NCBI GenBank assembly: GCA_964387625.1
Contig: CAYLWN010000028.1
Span: 1 to 12,455 of the forward strand
Direction of reading: 5' to 3'
DNA length: 12,455 nt
Source of the DNA: CAYLWN01 sp964387625
Lineage (GTDB): Bacteria > Patescibacteriota > Microgenomatia > UBA10105
Part shown: piece after piece, positions 1-6,489 of the stretch
How the letters are laid out: each line of letters opens with the position of its first letter
Numbering within the stretch: the first letter of the stretch is position 1
Position numbers and translations under genes: made by a program
Notes under the pieces: model-generated
What the model was told of the DNA's origin: nothing
What the model saw: only the letters and a program-made list of their open reading frames with translations
Databases searched by the model: none

Positions 1-14
1 GCAGGCTACGGATT

Positions 15-1040
15 TTATCCAGTTTGTCCTGGAATTCCTAAATCTCCTGGAACTAACCAAACTTTGGCATTAATTAGATCTTTTTGTAAATCTATGCTGC
101 CTGATACATTAGCGTTGCTACCGGCTACTGTTACGTCTGCTAACATGGTTGTTCCTGTCCAAGTGCCCCATGGCCAAACATAACTTGTAGGTTCCCACGC
201 AATAAGTGTATATGGTCCATCTGGCATGCCTTCAACTGATAAAGTGTAATTGAAAGCATCATCTTTTACTCCATAAGTTAAAGTGGCGTCTTTTCCGTTA
301 GATAAACCTCCAAGAAACCAGACATGGTGAGATACATCAGAATCAGGTAAATACTTATCTTCTAGTCGTAAAGTTCCTGTTAATTGTTCAGCATCCAAAA
401 CAATATCAAAGGTTAATTTTTCCCCTTGATAATTATTACCTGTTGCGCTATCCATATGATAACTTTGAATAACTTTCATATAATGATCAACAGGAATCAT
501 ACCTAGATACATTGACGCTGGAAGATTGTTTAATCTGACATCATCACTATCTAAGTAAATGGTTTCCCACCAATATGGTGTAACTGATGTGTTTCCAGTA
601 GGATCAGTGCTATACAATTCAACTCTTAAATCATATTTGATGGTGTTTTTCATATCAGTAACTAACGGTAAATTCCCACCGGTGCATTTTGGTTCTGTTG
701 CATCATTCCATTGTCCTCCAATTTCAAAGCATTTAGATTCACTTTGTGCAACTTCTGCTATTGCAAAGTTAGTTAATGATTTGGAAAGATTAACCGGATT
801 TGTTCCAACGTTATGAACGACAAAATCGATATATCCCACTTGAGAAGGTTTCATGTCGGTCAAATTATAAGGAACATTTGTAGTCCATGGATTTGATCCA
901 TCAACTGCAATGTCAATTGTTCCGGTATCGAAAGTGTTATCTTTACTGACTTCTGTATCAGTAAATGTAGCTCTTGTAAGAGCAAATGCCATTCCTGAAA
1001 TTGCAGCTATGCTTAATAAACTAAATAATATTCTTTTCAT
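15..1040 (-). CDS. TasA/camelysin-like secreted protein with a C-terminal beta-rich domain
   Basis: 341 residues. The N-terminus has a short basic start, a hydrophobic stretch (about 4-21) and then ATFTDTE followed by NTFDTGTIDIAVDG. This pattern is typical of the TasA/camelysin (M73, SipW-dependent) family, whose members are exported and form surface or matrix fibres. Residues about 25-220 fit the TasA-like beta-sandwich, with FVVHNVGTNPVNL (73-85) as a typical strand. Cys104 and Cys119 could form a disulfide. Residues about 222-341 form a separate Trp/Tyr-rich domain ending AKVWLVPGDLG. A family member of B. subtilis TasA type would lack this extra domain. The ATG is preceded by a near-perfect ribosome binding site. 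A leader of about 130 nt with two hairpins lies between the upstream terminator and the start. No sipW-like signal peptidase is in the window. Family assignment is fairly secure. The fibre role is inferred, and peptidase activity is not supported. Confidence 0.8.
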   Translation of the reverse strand: MKRILFSLLSIAAISGMAFALTRATFTDTEVSKDNTFDTGTIDIAVDGSNPWTTNVPYNLTDMKPSQVGYIDFVVHNVGTNPVNLSKSLTNFAIAEVAQSESKCFEIGGQWNDATEPKCTGGNLPLVTDMKNTIKYDLRVELYSTDPTGNTSVTPYWWETIYLDSDDVRLNNLPASMYLGMIPVDHYMKVIQSYHMDSATGNNYQGEKLTFDIVLDAEQLTGTLRLEDKYLPDSDVSHHVWFLGGLSNGKDATLTYGVKDDAFNYTLSVEGMPDGPYTLIAWEPTSYVWPWGTWTGTTMLADVTVAGSNANVSGSIDLQKDLINAKVWLVPGDLGIPGQTG

Positions 1041-1046
1041 TAATTT

Positions 1047-1056
1047 TCACCTCCTT
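1047..1056 (-). promoter_or_regulatory. Strong Shine-Dalgarno of the TasA-like gene
   Basis: The minus strand reads AAGGAGGTGA six nt before the ATG at 1040. It is identical to the ribosome binding site of the 521-residue repeat protein, while most other genes here have no such site. High translation of these two structural proteins is inferred. Confidence 0.85.
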
Positions 1057-1087
1057 CCGATAGAAATTTTTGTTTAAATATTGTTCG

Positions 1088-1150
1088 ATCCCGACGATGT
1101 GTCGGGGAGAACTAATTATTGTCTACTTCTCATCCCGATAAATCGGGATT
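1088..1150 (-). repeat. Two short inverted repeats in the leader of the TasA-like gene
   Basis: ATCCCGAT-AA-ATCGGGAT (1132-1149) is a perfect 8-bp inverted repeat. CCCGAC-GATGT-GTCGGG (1090-1106) is a 6-bp stem with a GU extension. Both would fold as hairpins in the 5' untranslated region, 50-110 nt before the start. They may stabilise the mRNA or be degenerate members of a genomic palindrome family. I see no riboswitch consensus and no convincing promoter in this stretch. Confidence 0.6.
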
Positions 1151-1172
1151 CGAAGAATAAATTTATACCTTT

Positions 1173-1209
1173 AAAAAAAGCACCCATATAAGGGTGCTTC
1201 CGAGAGCGG
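1173..1209 (-). terminator. Intrinsic terminator with an upstream mini-hairpin
   Basis: On the minus strand AAGCACCC pairs with GGGTGCTT (8 bp, 1178-1185 with 1192-1199) and a run of seven T follows. Directly upstream, CCG-CTCT-CGG (1200-1209) forms a second small stem. The same two-part arrangement is found at 6235-6275. It lies 18 nt after the stop of the possible small ORF at 1228-1347 and would close that transcript before the TasA-like gene. Confidence 0.8.
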
Positions 1210-1227
1210 CCAGACATCCCATTATTT

Positions 1228-1347
1228 TTAAGATCCTGAATTGAATTCAGGATGACTATGGTTTAATTTTTTCCCGCAAAAAAACCAGCCATCATCTTTG
1301 TAAGATTTAGGTTGGCCTGAATAAATTATTTTTCTATATGTTCTCAT
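1228..1347 (-). CDS. Possible small ORF, 39 residues, unknown function
   Basis: ATG at 1347 to TAA at 1228, 39 codons. AGGA lies 7 nt before the ATG, and a possible promoter (TTGTTA, 16 nt, TATAGT, 1417-1444) sits about 70 nt upstream. A strong terminator follows the stop. The peptide is hydrophilic and basic at the N-terminus, with the segment YKDDGWFFCGKK in the middle. The last eight residues (HPEFNSGS) are encoded by a palindromic repeat, so the natural C-terminus may have been replaced or the ORF may be fortuitous. A hairpin followed by seven T (1278-1315) lies inside the ORF, which argues that the region may simply be the 3' end of the upstream gene. I recognise no family. Confidence 0.35.
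   Translation of the reverse strand: MRTYRKIIYSGQPKSYKDDGWFFCGKKLNHSHPEFNSGS
1231..1256. repeat. Short palindromic repeat (GATCCTGAATT...AATTCAGGATGAC family)
   Basis: TCCTGAATT-GAATTCAGGA is a near-perfect inverted repeat followed by TGAC. Larger members with the same ends occur at 6171-6214 and, more diverged, at 9248-9330. It is REP-like: non-coding, short and without transposase. Confidence 0.7.
1278..1315 (-). terminator. Probable terminator of the 967-residue gene
   Basis: On the minus strand CCAACC pairs with GGCTGG (one mismatch), with an inner ATCTT/AAGAT stem, followed by seven T at 1278-1284. It lies about 145 nt after the stop at 1459 and overlaps the possible small ORF, so one of the two readings may be wrong. 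Confidence 0.5.
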
Positions 1348-1416
1348 TATTCTGTCCTAACGAGCATTAATTGATTTATATTTACACAAATCTTTTCACG
1401 ATACAAGATAACAAAG

Positions 1417-1444
1417 ACTATAAAATAATATAAATATATAACAA
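1417..1444 (-). promoter_or_regulatory. Weak sigma-70-like promoter candidate
   Basis: TTGTTA (1439-1444), 16-nt spacer, TATAGT (1417-1422) on the minus strand, just after the stop of the 967-residue gene. The region is very AT-rich, so chance matches are likely. It would transcribe the possible small ORF. Confidence 0.3.
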
Positions 1445-1458
1445 GTAAATAAAATAAT

Positions 1459-4362
1459 TTATGATTGTAATTTTGTAAATACTATTGTCGGCAGCAATGT
1501 TGCCAAAACCGACCATAACCACATCCAATTACAATATTTAGAAGCTTCAAAAAATTTATGCGCTAAATATTGATCTCCTAAAAATACTGCTAGAGTGAGT
1601 CCAATTGGTAATAACCACCAATATTTGGGTTTATGACTCCCCCAAATAGCTAAAGTTGCAGATGTTATTACAAGTGCAAGAACAGATGAAATTAACCACC
1701 ACCAACAGACTGGTTTTTGTGACGTTGTGTCCCCTAGCACTTGTGGTTGGCCTGCCTGCGCAGTCAGGGGATTGGGAGAAGTTTCAATTTGAGTTTCCGC
1801 TCCTAGTACAGATGACGTAAATCCTTGAGCTGCTCCCACAAACTGTTTTCCCCAAGGAATGGCGCTTAATGTCCCTGCGTAAGGCCCTGTAGCACAACCA
1901 TTGCCTGCCCTGACTGTGAAATAATAAGTAGTTGTGCCACCTGATAATTCATTAACTGTATATGATCTAGTGCCACTATCTCCGACATTTGGATTGCCAT
2001 ATTCCCAAACTCCCGGTGTTCTACCATACGCAACTAAATAATAGGTAACCGGGTTTTGAGCGGGTTCCCAAGTCAAAGTCACGCTATTTTCTCCGGCAAT
2101 TGCAGAAATAAGTTGCGGTGCGCTTTGTGGTGCTTTATCCGAACAATCATTTGGCTGATTATTTTCATTTGATGAACTTGTTGAACCTTCCAATATGTTT
2201 ACATCAATACTGGCCTGATTATTTTGAGCATCTGATTCAAAAGATGAAGTTTCAATTTGTGCTAAATTAGTGAAAAATGATTTATTGCTAGAATCATTTA
2301 TTTTCAAAGCTAAGGTAACTGTTCCTTGGTCGCTTTCATTTAAATTATTTAAATCCCAGATAATTTGATTGCCCTGAACTTGTCCTCCATTTGATGCACT
2401 TTCAAAAGAAGTTCCTTGAGGAATTGTATTGATGATTTTTATTCCGTTTGCTAAATATTTACCCGTGTTTTTATAAGTTAAGTTAAAAGAAATCGTATCT
2501 CCGACTTTTACATCAGATTTATTTGCCGACATGGTGAGTGTTACATCTGGCCTGGCAATAAAAATATTGCCTAAGAATTTATCAAATATATTGATCATGA
2601 CAAAATACCAATGATTGCCGAAAATATTGGTATTTACAAAATTTAAAATATTTGCATTGGCTAGAGCATTACCGGAATTGATTTCCGTATTATTTCCACT
2701 GGCACTATTATTACCAGTATCTGCCAGTACTGAAATATTATTAGTAATATTGGCTTGATTTTGATTATTTACTGTTAATAATTGATTAGAGGATGCTAAA
2801 GATTGATTTATTGAATTATCTCCGGTATTGCCATTAGTACTAATTACGTTTTGATTATTCAAACTTTCAGAATCAGGTAATTGCACCCAGGCAAATGCAG
2901 TATTCCCGATTTGCAGGAAACTTCCCCACCAACCCTGCAAACTTCCTGTCCAAGTTCCAAAATTTTGGATAATAATCATCACCCAATTGGAACCTGTGAT
3001 GTTAGTATTTACCATATTAGTTAAACTTGCTGAAGCTTGGGCATCTCCGGTATTGATTGCACCTTGTCCGTTTAATAAATTATTTCCGGAATTTGCAGTA
3101 ACATCAACGTTGTTTAAAATATTGGCCGAATTATTGTTATTGATTTGTATGGTATTTAAAGAAGTTGCTATAGCAGAATTTGTAGAATTATCTCCTGTAT
3201 TTGAATTTAACGCCAAAGTATTTGATAAGTTAGTTGGACTTAAACTATTTAAAAAAGCAAATTCATTAGGTAAATAAATATCTCCGTTTAATTGCTGAAA
3301 TAAATTTATCACTCCAAAAAACCAATCACTGCCGGTTAAATTAGTATTAACCATATTAAATAAATTTACTTGAGCATTTGCATCACCGGTATTAAGCGAT
3401 GAATTATCTCCGGTTAAATTATTTTGTCCGGATACGGCTCCTACGCACAAATTATTGGTTAATTGAGCTTGATTTTGATTATAAATGGCAATTTGTGACA
3501 GTATTGCAGCCAAAGCTAAATTTACCGAGCCTTTGCCAGTTGCCTGATTATTAGCAATTACTGAAATCATTTCCTGACTGATTAAACTATTATTTCCTAG
3601 TTGCGATAAATCTAAGTCACCCTCAGAAGCAGTTAATAAATTTATCAAAGAATAAAGAAAATCAGTTCCAACTAAATTGGTATTTATTACATTTGTATTG
3701 TCTAAATTGGCTGATGCAGTGCCGGTTTCCAAAACAGTACCCAAATCAAAAGTATTATTACCTGTATTTGATGTGTTGTCTAATTTATTTAAAACATCAG
3801 CTTGATTGTCATTGGAAATTGCTTCAGAGGTTGTATTGGTTGAAGTTGCAGTGGATGTGGAATTTTGTGGTGTGTCTAAATTTTGAGCAGAGCTTCCAGA
3901 ACCGGTTTCTGATAAAGCATTAGTTAATTCTCCTGATGCCGTTGCAGGATTTCCCGAGTCAGTTGCATTGTCAGTGTTTAAATCAATCACCGGCTCTAGA
4001 CTGGGACTTGGAGATGCATCAATTTCCGGTGTTGGTGACACATTTAATGTTTCTTCATTAATTACTTCTGATAATGCATCGGGAGTCGGACTTGGTGATG
4101 GATTGATTTGATTATCACCTGTGTTTGAAGATGTATCTAGATTATTTGCAATGTCAGCGTCATTTGTATTATCAACTGTTGTGTTTTGTAAATCTTGAGA
4201 ATTTGCCTGATTGGTTTCGCTGGGAGAGGGTGTTGGCGAAACTTCGGTAATATTTGTAACTTCTTGAGCTAAAACTAAAGTAGGCAGTAAAGGATAAACA
4301 ATTAAAATTGTTGCCAAAAATCCTGCGCAAAACTTTTGTAAAAAAATTTTCCAAAATTTCAT
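1459..4362 (-). CDS. Large secreted, membrane-anchored repeat protein with DUF11 and Fn3 domains
   Basis: 967 residues. Signal peptide about 1-33. Residues about 40-190 are low-complexity Ser/Thr/Pro/Asn, with a half repeat at 59-84. Four repeats follow at about 187-254, 295-362, 410-475 and 533-602. Each joins a polar Asn/Gln/Gly part (NQANITNN, SNTGDN) to an Ala/Asn part and then VNTN-x2-G-x2-W with an aromatic hydrophobic stretch (WFFGVINLF, WYFVMINIF). Residues 603-724 are a DUF11-type beta-sandwich and about 745-836 a fibronectin type III domain. Two VLG motifs (852, 875) precede three predicted membrane helices (about 887-907, 914-930, 944-963). A stalked surface protein or adhesin is inferred. 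There is no LPxTG. No Shine-Dalgarno is visible, and the gene lies 124 nt after the 521-residue gene, probably on the same transcript. The repeats match no family I can name. Confidence 0.85.
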   Translation of the reverse strand: MKFWKIFLQKFCAGFLATILIVYPLLPTLVLAQEVTNITEVSPTPSPSETNQANSQDLQNTTVDNTNDADIANNLDTSSNTGDNQINPSPSPTPDALSEVINEETLNVSPTPEIDASPSPSLEPVIDLNTDNATDSGNPATASGELTNALSETGSGSSAQNLDTPQNSTSTATSTNTTSEAISNDNQADVLNKLDNTSNTGNNTFDLGTVLETGTASANLDNTNVINTNLVGTDFLYSLINLLTASEGDLDLSQLGNNSLISQEMISVIANNQATGKGSVNLALAAILSQIAIYNQNQAQLTNNLCVGAVSGQNNLTGDNSSLNTGDANAQVNLFNMVNTNLTGSDWFFGVINLFQQLNGDIYLPNEFAFLNSLSPTNLSNTLALNSNTGDNSTNSAIATSLNTIQINNNNSANILNNVDVTANSGNNLLNGQGAINTGDAQASASLTNMVNTNITGSNWVMIIIQNFGTWTGSLQGWWGSFLQIGNTAFAWVQLPDSESLNNQNVISTNGNTGDNSINQSLASSNQLLTVNNQNQANITNNISVLADTGNNSASGNNTEINSGNALANANILNFVNTNIFGNHWYFVMINIFDKFLGNIFIARPDVTLTMSANKSDVKVGDTISFNLTYKNTGKYLANGIKIINTIPQGTSFESASNGGQVQGNQIIWDLNNLNESDQGTVTLALKINDSSNKSFFTNLAQIETSSFESDAQNNQASIDVNILEGSTSSSNENNQPNDCSDKAPQSAPQLISAIAGENSVTLTWEPAQNPVTYYLVAYGRTPGVWEYGNPNVGDSGTRSYTVNELSGGTTTYYFTVRAGNGCATGPYAGTLSAIPWGKQFVGAAQGFTSSVLGAETQIETSPNPLTAQAGQPQVLGDTTSQKPVCWWWLISSVLALVITSATLAIWGSHKPKYWWLLPIGLTLAVFLGDQYLAHKFFEASKYCNWMWLWSVLATLLPTIVFTKLQS

Positions 4363-4405
4363 AAATATTTTTTAATAATTGGCAGGAATAATTTAAATTT
4401 CGTTT

Positions 4406-4441
4406 GGGGCAGGGGAACGGTTTTAATCGTCCCCCTACCCC
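4406..4441 (-). repeat. GC-rich hairpin between the two repeat-protein genes
   Basis: GGGGCAGGGGAACGG pairs with the segment ending CCCCCTACCCC: 15 positions with two mismatches and a 6-nt loop. It is the most GC-rich spot of the window. On the minus strand no T-run follows, so it is not a full intrinsic terminator in the direction of the genes. It may belong to a dispersed palindrome family. It could protect the upstream mRNA 3' end or reduce read-through into the 967-residue gene, but that is inference. A second small palindrome (GGAACTTTAAGTTCC, 4468-4482) follows the upstream stop codon. Confidence 0.75.
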
Positions 4442-4486
4442 TTTTTCGAACACCTTTTTGTAGATTGGAACTTTAAGTTCCTATCC

Positions 4487-6052
4487 TTATTTAGTAATTA
4501 CTACTGTAGTAGTATTGGTGTTCACTGTGTTCGAAACTTCACTTGAAGCTACTGCATCACCTGTTGATGACGTTGTGGTCACAACTGGTGCTGGAGATTC
4601 TGTAGGATTTGGTTGATCACATGGACATGTGATTTCACCGCATCCTTTAGTCATATTTCCTCCTGTGTTAGCTTCTGTAGTTACATTGTTTACAACAGTA
4701 CCAGTATTATTGTTGGTTACTGAAGCTATAGTTGCATCAACTGCAACTGCGACTCCTGAATCACCAACATTGGCTGCTGTTGTACCGCCTGTTGAACCTC
4801 CGCATGGAAATCCAACTGATGGCACACAACCACCGGTCGTATTAACTTGTGAATCCGAATTCATCGCTGTTGGAGAAGATGTATCAGTTATTCCTACTGT
4901 TGTAGTATTACTGTTTACATTACTTCCAACTACTGCATAGCTAAGAGCCATACCAGTATTTGATGATCCGCCAAAAGCTAAATTATGACCGGAATTGGCA
5001 TTAGTATCAACATCATTGAGTACCATTCCATGGTTAGTGTTATCTACTAAAGCCACGTTCACTTCACCGGCAACTGCGATAGATCCAGACATAAATACTG
5101 GATTTAACCGCACTCCAAAATTTTCCTCAGAATTAAGTGCCATTGGACCAACTCCGGTTTCAGAAACAGCAACAGTTGTTACGTTGCGGTTTACTGTGGA
5201 TGAAACATCAGCTCCCGCCAATGCTCCTCCTGTTCCGGAATTTGCACCCAATGTGAAATTATAACCAGTATTAGCATTTGTATCCACGTTATTGAAGACA
5301 TATCCATGATTGAAATTGGATACATCAACGTTAGTGATATCTAATGCAACTGCCAAATCTCCAAAATACATAGGTACGTAATTTGCATCTAATACATCAT
5401 CATAAACATAAGTTCCCATATTAGCTGCTAATGGCCCTGATTCTGAATCTGTCACATAAACTCCAGTTGAATTGGAGTTTAAATTTGTAGTGACTTTTGA
5501 TCCGGCTACGGCTGCTCCTGTTTGGGAAGTACCACCCAAGGTTATATTGTTCCCGGTATTTGAATTGGTCAAGACATTGTTACCAACCATACCTGAGTTG
5601 AAATTATCAACGTTTAAGTATGTTAGATCCAAAGCAACAGCTTTAGAACCTGGACCAAATAAGAAACCGAGTAACCATGGGTAATTCATACTTCCACCAC
5701 TGACTGAAAATGGTAATAAACTTGGATTTGGTAAATAGTGTTCTTCCAAATTTAGAGCCACAGGTCCGGAACCGGTGTTAGTAACATATACTCCTGTTGA
5801 AGAGGAATTTAATCCGCTACCGACATCAGCATATGCACCTGCGGTTCCCGTGAAAGATGAAGCACCGTAAGTGAAATTATCTCCTGTATTTGCCCGAGTT
5901 TGGGTGAAATTACACACTCTACCCACATTTGTATTATCAACATTTGCCACAATTACATCTGCGCTTACGGCTAATGGTCCCATTGCATATGAAGCTGTGA
6001 CTGCTGATAAAACTAAACTCAAGGAAACTAAAAGAGTTAAAAAAGTTTTCAT
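4487..6052 (-). CDS. Secreted Asn/Thr/Gly-rich repeat protein, candidate surface or fibre subunit
   Basis: 521 residues. Signal peptide about 1-23 (cleavage after ASYA likely). The rest is five repeats centred on RANTGDNF (53), NSNTGNNI (163), NANTGYNF (259), NANSGHNL (351) and EANTGGNM (460), with a period of 92-110 residues. A unit reads roughly VDNTN-x-G-x-V-x-NNVDTNANTG-x-N, then TG-x-A-x-A, then VN-x-N-x-TTV-x-V and SGP-x-A-x-N. Units are joined by linkers of differing length. Six Cys (47, 409, 417, 471, 476, 478) are mostly near the C-terminus, where CGEITCPCDQPNP interrupts the last unit. There is no membrane anchor, so the protein is probably released or assembled outside the cell. 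The repeats match those of the downstream 967-residue protein. The regular Asn/Gly pattern suggests a beta-solenoid or amyloid-like fold (inference). A strong ribosome binding site and structured leader suggest high expression. Confidence 0.85.
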   Translation of the reverse strand: MKTFLTLLVSLSLVLSAVTASYAMGPLAVSADVIVANVDNTNVGRVCNFTQTRANTGDNFTYGASSFTGTAGAYADVGSGLNSSSTGVYVTNTGSGPVALNLEEHYLPNPSLLPFSVSGGSMNYPWLLGFLFGPGSKAVALDLTYLNVDNFNSGMVGNNVLTNSNTGNNITLGGTSQTGAAVAGSKVTTNLNSNSTGVYVTDSESGPLAANMGTYVYDDVLDANYVPMYFGDLAVALDITNVDVSNFNHGYVFNNVDTNANTGYNFTLGANSGTGGALAGADVSSTVNRNVTTVAVSETGVGPMALNSEENFGVRLNPVFMSGSIAVAGEVNVALVDNTNHGMVLNDVDTNANSGHNLAFGGSSNTGMALSYAVVGSNVNSNTTTVGITDTSSPTAMNSDSQVNTTGGCVPSVGFPCGGSTGGTTAANVGDSGVAVAVDATIASVTNNNTGTVVNNVTTEANTGGNMTKGCGEITCPCDQPNPTESPAPVVTTTSSTGDAVASSEVSNTVNTNTTTVVITK

Positions 6053-6061
6053 ATTGTTATT

Positions 6062-6071
6062 TCACCTCCTT
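6062..6071 (-). promoter_or_regulatory. Strong Shine-Dalgarno of the 521-residue repeat protein
   Basis: The minus strand reads AAGGAGGTGA nine nt before the ATG at 6052. It is the same ten bases as in front of the TasA-like gene. Confidence 0.85.
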
Positions 6072-6076
6072 TCATT

Positions 6077-6114
6077 AGAAACATTTAACGAATAAAATGA
6101 GTTTTAATGTTTCT
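6077..6114 (-). promoter_or_regulatory. Leader hairpin next to the ribosome binding site
   Basis: AGAAACATT (6077-6085) pairs with AATGTTTCT (6106-6114), 9 bp, with an inner AAC/GTT extension. In the mRNA it would end 5 nt before the Shine-Dalgarno of the 521-residue gene. A stem here leaves the ribosome site exposed and may protect the transcript 5' end. The role is inferred. Confidence 0.6.
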
Positions 6115-6117
6115 TAT

Positions 6118-6146
6118 GTCCACCGTAGCTTTATGCGAAGGTGGAC
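6118..6146. repeat. Short palindromic repeat GTCCACC...GGTGGAC
   Basis: A perfect 7-bp inverted repeat (6118-6124 with 6140-6146) around GTAGCTTTATGCGAA. The repeat before typA at 11629-11672 has related features (CCAC/GTGG ends, AAGCTTCG-type centre). It lies in the leader of the 521-residue gene. Confidence 0.65.
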
Positions 6147-6170
6147 TACTTATTCAATTTTTAAAAAACC

Positions 6171-6214
6171 AGATCCTGAATCACTTGCCTGCGCAAGCAG
6201 GAATTCAGGATGAC
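6171..6214. repeat. Palindromic repeat with nested hairpin (GATCCTGAATC...GATTCAGGATGAC family)
   Basis: The outer arms GATCCTGAATC and GAATTCAGGATGAC flank an inner CTTGCCTGCGCAAGCAGG segment that forms its own stem. It has the same ends as 1231-1256. Both copies lie between a terminator and the leader of a strongly translated surface-protein gene. Confidence 0.7.
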
Positions 6215-6234
6215 ATAATTACTTTTTTCTTTAT

Positions 6235-6275
6235 AAAAAAAGCACCCCTTAATTATTGGGTGCTTCCGTTTGCGG
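6235..6275 (-). terminator. Intrinsic terminator after the DUF2292-like gene
   Basis: AAGCACCC (6240-6247) pairs with GGGTGCTT (6258-6265) and a minus-strand run of seven T follows. The adjacent CCG-CAAA-CGG stem (6266-6275 on the minus strand) repeats the design seen at 1173-1209. It ends the 7032-6301 operon and separates it from the 521-residue gene. Confidence 0.85.
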
Positions 6276-6300
6276 TCAGCAATATTTTAAATAATTTTAT

Positions 6301-6486
6301 TTATTTATTTTGTTCAATACTATGACCATTGGTTTTTTTTATATTTCTTCTGGTAATTTGTGTTACCTCACTATTATTCACAAATAACTCTACAGATCCG
6401 TAATCTAGATTACTTAATGTATTACAGATTTCATTAATCAATTTAACTGATATTTTTTTAGTTGAAAAATCGTTAGATGTTTGCAT
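6301..6486 (-). CDS. Small DUF2292-like protein (YezD-like)
   Basis: 61 residues. The central part LINEICNTLSNLDYGSVELF followed by VNNSEVTQITRRNIKK has the layout of the DUF2292/YezD family: a short helix, then LxYGSVxxxVxxxxVxQIxR. Family members are about 50-60 residues long, and their biochemical role is not well established. The start lies 3 nt after the stop of the membrane-anchored gene 6490-7032 and has no Shine-Dalgarno of its own, so translational coupling is likely. A strong terminator follows after about 25 nt. The C-terminal tail (about 49-61) is polar and probably disordered. Family assignment rests on pattern recognition only. Confidence 0.7.
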   Translation of the reverse strand: MQTSNDFSTKKISVKLINEICNTLSNLDYGSVELFVNNSEVTQITRRNIKKTNGHSIEQNK

Positions 6487-6489
6487 AAT

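Noticed and set aside
1041..1172. Riboswitch in the leader of the TasA-like gene
   Set aside because: The hairpins are simple palindromes; no known aptamer consensus was recognised.
2987..3277. Plus-strand open frames inside the repeat-protein genes
   Set aside because: They are antisense shadows of low-complexity coding sequence, without ribosome sites.
4172..4453. Minus-strand open frame of 93 codons overlapping the 967-residue gene
   Set aside because: It is in another frame of a clear gene with a signal peptide and has no independent support.
6107..6325. Plus-strand open frame of 72 codons
   Set aside because: It crosses palindromic repeats and a terminator and has no protein-like features.
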